Shown here: positions 43,669 through 45,895 of the stretch, one piece after another
Layout of the letters: every line of letters starts with the position of its first letter
Position numbering within the stretch: position 1 is the stretch's first letter
From: Calditrichota bacterium
GTDB taxonomy: Bacteria; Calditrichota; Calditrichia; RBG-13-44-9; J075
DNA length: 45,895 nt
Reading direction: 5' to 3'
Assembly (NCBI GenBank): GCA_024275555.1
Contig: JAJRYW010000383.1
Span: 1-45,895, forward strand
Position numbers and translations under genes: made by a program
Notes under the pieces: model-generated
What the model was told of the DNA's origin: nothing
Databases searched by the model: none
What the model saw: only the letters and a program-made list of their open reading frames with translations

Positions 43669-44205
43669 TTAACCGTTGAAGCGGGGAATTTTAGACCCGC
43701 AGGAACGGGCGTGAACCACCTGGGCGTAGTGCTCCGGCGGCACCGACGGCCCGGCCGCCGAGCAGTGCTGATCGAAGGCTTCTTTCAACGCCGCCGCAAT
43801 TTCCTCCGGCGAATGTCCCTCGATCATATGGCGGTGCATCATACCGACGACCTGGCCATTTTTAAACAAGGCCATGGCCGGCGAGGAGGGCGGAAACATG
43901 GGCAGATACTTTTCCCGCAGGTGCGCCAGCGCCGCTTTATCCTGTCCGGCAAACACAGTTACCAGGCGATCGGGAATCACTGAGTGCTGTAACGCTTCGC
44001 AGACCCCGGGACGGGCGCTGCCGGCCGCACAACCGCACACGGAGTTGATCATCAGCAGCACAATCTTGTCGTCTTTAACATCAATCGCCTGATCCACCTC
44101 CCCGGGAGTACTGAGTTCCTGAAAGCCGACAGCAATTAATTCATCGCGCATGGGTTGCACCGCGGCCGGATCGTAATTGGGTTGCATCAAATTTGTATTG
44201 TTCAT
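43669..44205 (-). CDS. BrxA/BrxB family bacilliredoxin
   Basis: A 178-residue thioredoxin-fold protein. The CGC active site is Cys57-Gly-Cys59 in NSVCGCAAGSARPG, the hallmark of bacilliredoxins, which remove bacillithiol from oxidised proteins. PPSSPAMALFKNGQVV and the MHRHMIEGHSPEEIA segment also fit. Its presence suggests that the organism uses bacillithiol or a related thiol, known outside Firmicutes in some Bacteroidota and Chlorobi. GAGGA precedes the ATG. Fe-S assembly genes surround it. Confidence 0.9.
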   Translation of the reverse strand: MNNTNLMQPNYDPAAVQPMRDELIAVGFQELSTPGEVDQAIDVKDDKIVLLMINSVCGCAAGSARPGVCEALQHSVIPDRLVTVFAGQDKAALAHLREKYLPMFPPSSPAMALFKNGQVVGMMHRHMIEGHSPEEIAAALKEAFDQHCSAAGPSVPPEHYAQVVHARSCGSKIPRFNG

Positions 44206-44286
44206 CGGTAGTCCTCTGTGTTTCGTAATAGATTATTAATTGTGTTGCTTACTTAAAAATCGTTCACCACAACCGCAGCAGCAATT

Positions 44287-44610
44287 TTATAACAGGCCTA
44301 ATTCCAGACGGGCTGCTTCGGTCATCATCTCCATATTCCAGGGAGGGTCCCAAACCAATTCCACATTTGCCTCGGTAATTCCGGGAACTTTGGCCACCCG
44401 GTTCTGCACTTCCGGGGGCAACGAGCCGGCCACCGGGCAGGCCGGGGAGGTCAGGGTCATTTTGATAAAAGCCCGATTCTGATCATCTACATGAATGTCA
44501 TAAATTAAACCCAGTTCGTAAATATCCACCGGAATCTCAGGATCGTAGCAGGTTTTTATTGCTTTGACGATTTCCTCTTTCAGTTTTTCTTTATCGGAAT
44601 ACTCGCTCAT
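44287..44610 (-). CDS. SufT-like MIP18/DUF59 iron-sulfur maturation protein
   Basis: A 107-residue DUF59 protein that helps target or mature Fe-S proteins. CYDPEIPVDIYELGLIYDI near residue 21 and the cysteine in LTSPACPVAGSLP, with a C-terminal VWDPPWNMEMM, are typical. I chose the ATG at 44610 after GAGGA; the frame opens seven codons upstream. It lies between the repeat downstream of sufU copy 2 and the bacilliredoxin gene. Confidence 0.88.
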   Translation of the reverse strand: MSEYSDKEKLKEEIVKAIKTCYDPEIPVDIYELGLIYDIHVDDQNRAFIKMTLTSPACPVAGSLPPEVQNRVAKVPGITEANVELVWDPPWNMEMMTEAARLELGLL

Positions 44611-44716
44611 GCTTTGTTCCTCTGTTATCATTGGTTATTGAGACGTGAATTAGTTTCCGAAAAAATGCAATGTATTTGTCTAGTTGCCTTCATGCAATAG
44701 TAATGCCCCCCTTAAT

Positions 44717-44781
44717 CCTTCCCGGCTGGCCGGGAGGGAAACCGGCCTCCCTCCCCGATTTCGGGGAGGGCTGGGGTGGGG
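44717..44781. repeat. GC-rich double hairpin, REP-like intergenic repeat
   Basis: The first hairpin is CCTTCCCGGC (44717-44726) with GCCGGGAGGG (44729-44738), one mismatch. The second is CCCTCCCCGA (44749-44758) with TCGGGGAGGG (44761-44770), followed by CTGGGGTGGGG. Similar C/G-rich palindromes occur as dispersed repeats in other bacterial genomes. Only one copy is seen in this window. Confidence 0.55.
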
Positions 44782-44857
44782 AAATTTCATGGGAAACTCG
44801 TTCATCACATTCAAACAATTTCATTTTCATACTAATTCACAGGTCTATAACATACTT

Positions 44858-45313
44858 TTATTCTGTGGAGACCACCCGGTCTTTATCTTCCAGGGCTGCT
44901 TTTACGGTATGCCAGGGCAGTCCGGCGCATTTAATGCGGGAAGGAAATTCCCGCACCCCGGCCAGCACAGCCAATTTGCCCATTTTGGACAGGTCGACCG
45001 GTTTGGAGAGGTCCGAGGTGATCATTTGCTGAAACTCTGCAAAAAGCTTTTCTGCCTCCTCTAAAGTTTTCCCTTTCAGAAGCGTGGTCATCATCGATGC
45101 AGATGCTTTGGAAATGGCGCAGCCGGAGCCCTCGAAGCGGATATCCTTAATCACGCCGTCCTCGACCTGCAAATAGACGTGAATCCGGTCGCCGCAGAGG
45201 GGGTTGTAGCCTTCCGAGTCATGGTTGCATTTCTCTAATTTTCCAAAATTTTTGGGATCTTTGTTATGATCCAGAATCACTTGCTGGTACAGTTCGCGTA
45301 AGTCGTTATCCAT
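44858..45313 (-). CDS. sufU: SufU iron-sulfur scaffold / sulfur-transfer protein, copy 2
   Basis: A 151-residue SufU with Cys40 in PLCGDR, Cys65 in GSGCAISKAS and Cys129 in IKCAGLPW. The insertion between the second and third cysteines and the position directly after sufS identify SufU rather than IscU. Its ATG overlaps the sufS stop by one base (TAATG), so the two are translationally coupled. SufU accepts persulfide from SufS for cluster assembly. Confidence 0.93.
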   Translation of the reverse strand: MDNDLRELYQQVILDHNKDPKNFGKLEKCNHDSEGYNPLCGDRIHVYLQVEDGVIKDIRFEGSGCAISKASASMMTTLLKGKTLEEAEKLFAEFQQMITSDLSKPVDLSKMGKLAVLAGVREFPSRIKCAGLPWHTVKAALEDKDRVVSTE

Positions 45314-45895
45314 TATCCAAACACCTTCACAATTTCGTGTAGTGATTCCACAAGGGTATCAAATTCTTCTTTTTTATTATACATGGCAATCGATGCCCGC
45401 GAGGTGGAGGGGATTCCGAAGCGATCCATGACCGGCTGGGTGCAATGGTGCCCGGCGCGGATGGCCACGCCGTTGCGATCCACCCAGGTGCCCACATCAT
45501 GGGGGTGGATACCCTCCAGCAGGAAGGAGATCACCCCGGCTTTTTGGGGCGCTGTGCCGATAAAGCGGATTCCGGGCACCTCACTTAACGCCTCGGTTCC
45601 ATAGTCTAACAGCTCCTGCTCATAAGCATTGACAGCCTCCCGCCCCACCTTTTCCACGTAGTCCAGGGCGCTGGCCAGGCCAATCACCCCGGCAATATTG
45701 GGCGTTCCGGCTTCAAAACGATGGGGAAGCTCGCTATAAGTGGTTTTTTCGAAAGAGACCGAGCGAATCATATCTCCCCCGCCCCGGTAGGGGGGCATTT
45801 TTTCCAGAAGCGATTCTTTGGCGTAGAGCACCCCCACCCCGGTGGGGCCAAAAATTTTATGGCCGGAGAAGGCCAGGAAATCGCAATCCAACTCC
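45313..45895 (-). CDS. sufS: SufS-type cysteine desulfurase, C-terminal part (cut by window edge)
   Basis: The last 193 codons of a group II cysteine desulfurase; the N-terminal half lies beyond the window. The PLP-binding lysine is in FSGHKIFGPTGVG, the segment FEAGTPNIAG follows, and the catalytic cysteine is in RAGHHCTQP. The enzyme takes sulfur from cysteine and passes it to SufU, encoded directly downstream. Confidence 0.93.
   Translation of the reverse strand, partial: ELDCDFLAFSGHKIFGPTGVGVLYAKESLLEKMPPYRGGGDMIRSVSFEKTTYSELPHRFEAGTPNIAGVIGLASALDYVEKVGREAVNAYEQELLDYGTEALSEVPGIRFIGTAPQKAGVISFLLEGIHPHDVGTWVDRNGVAIRAGHHCTQPVMDRFGIPSTSRASIAMYNKKEEFDTLVESLHEIVKVFG

Noticed and set aside
1..45895. 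tRNA, rRNA, CRISPR, prophage or insertion-sequence genes
   Set aside because: No cloverleaf-like sequence, spaced direct repeats, transposase, integrase or phage structural gene was found on reading both strands.

Overview
The window is 45.9 kb of a bacterial chromosome, about half G+C. Nearly all genes lie on the minus strand; only a metallophosphoesterase gene, a DUF309 gene, rpmB and one small membrane-protein gene lie on the plus strand. I see no rRNA, tRNA, CRISPR array, transposase or phage gene. The gene content suggests a Gram-negative member of the FCB supergroup: a Gld-type ABC operon ending in a DUF4340 gene, a GWxTD-domain protein, DUF3108 and DUF5683 proteins, lapA-lapB, and a bacilliredoxin next to SUF genes. 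Calditrichota or a neighbouring lineage is my best guess. This is inference from family distribution, not from a marker-gene tree.

Left part (1-13.9 kb): a Gld-like ABC operon (ATPase, fused permease/GldG protein, DUF4340 protein cut by the window edge); a spacer with a large imperfect inverted repeat; a plus-strand fusion of an unknown domain to a metallophosphoesterase; a secreted protein made of about 136-residue tandem repeats; a radical SAM/SPASM protein behind a structured leader; an acidic protein of unknown family; an ABC exporter and a UPF0173 metallo-hydrolase.

Middle part (14-31.4 kb): rplU-rpmA with a clear promoter and terminator; an Hpt protein behind a PAS hybrid histidine kinase (a likely phosphorelay without a visible output regulator); a secreted S9 peptidase divergent from a DUF309 gene; the nfeD-slipin membrane-protease pair; a deoxyhypusine-synthase-like protein with a DUF3108 protein; a DnaA-family protein divergent from rpmB; then antiporter-ftsY-rimO-GWxTD in one tight run.

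Right part (31.6-45.9 kb): UbiA-like prenyltransferase, DUF5683, lipid kinase, ridA and a Sua5/YciO-type gene in a row; then a seven-gene envelope and signalling string (lapA, lapB, SPOR protein, Crp/Fnr regulator, sensor kinase, MqnA-like protein, MurF-like ligase); then an Fe-S assembly neighbourhood (sufS, two sufU copies, sufT and a bacilliredoxin).

The most unusual item is the DnaA-family protein at 24.2-25.7 kb. It keeps the overall domain order and the P-loop. By eye it has lost the sensor 1 aspartate, the arginine finger, the sensor 2 arginine and most of the DnaA-box reading motif, so it may be a divergent paralogue with a different job from replication initiation. Other points worth a look are the 136-residue repeat protein, the structured leader before the radical SAM gene, the seven-gene lapAB string, and the dispersed inverted-repeat sequence.
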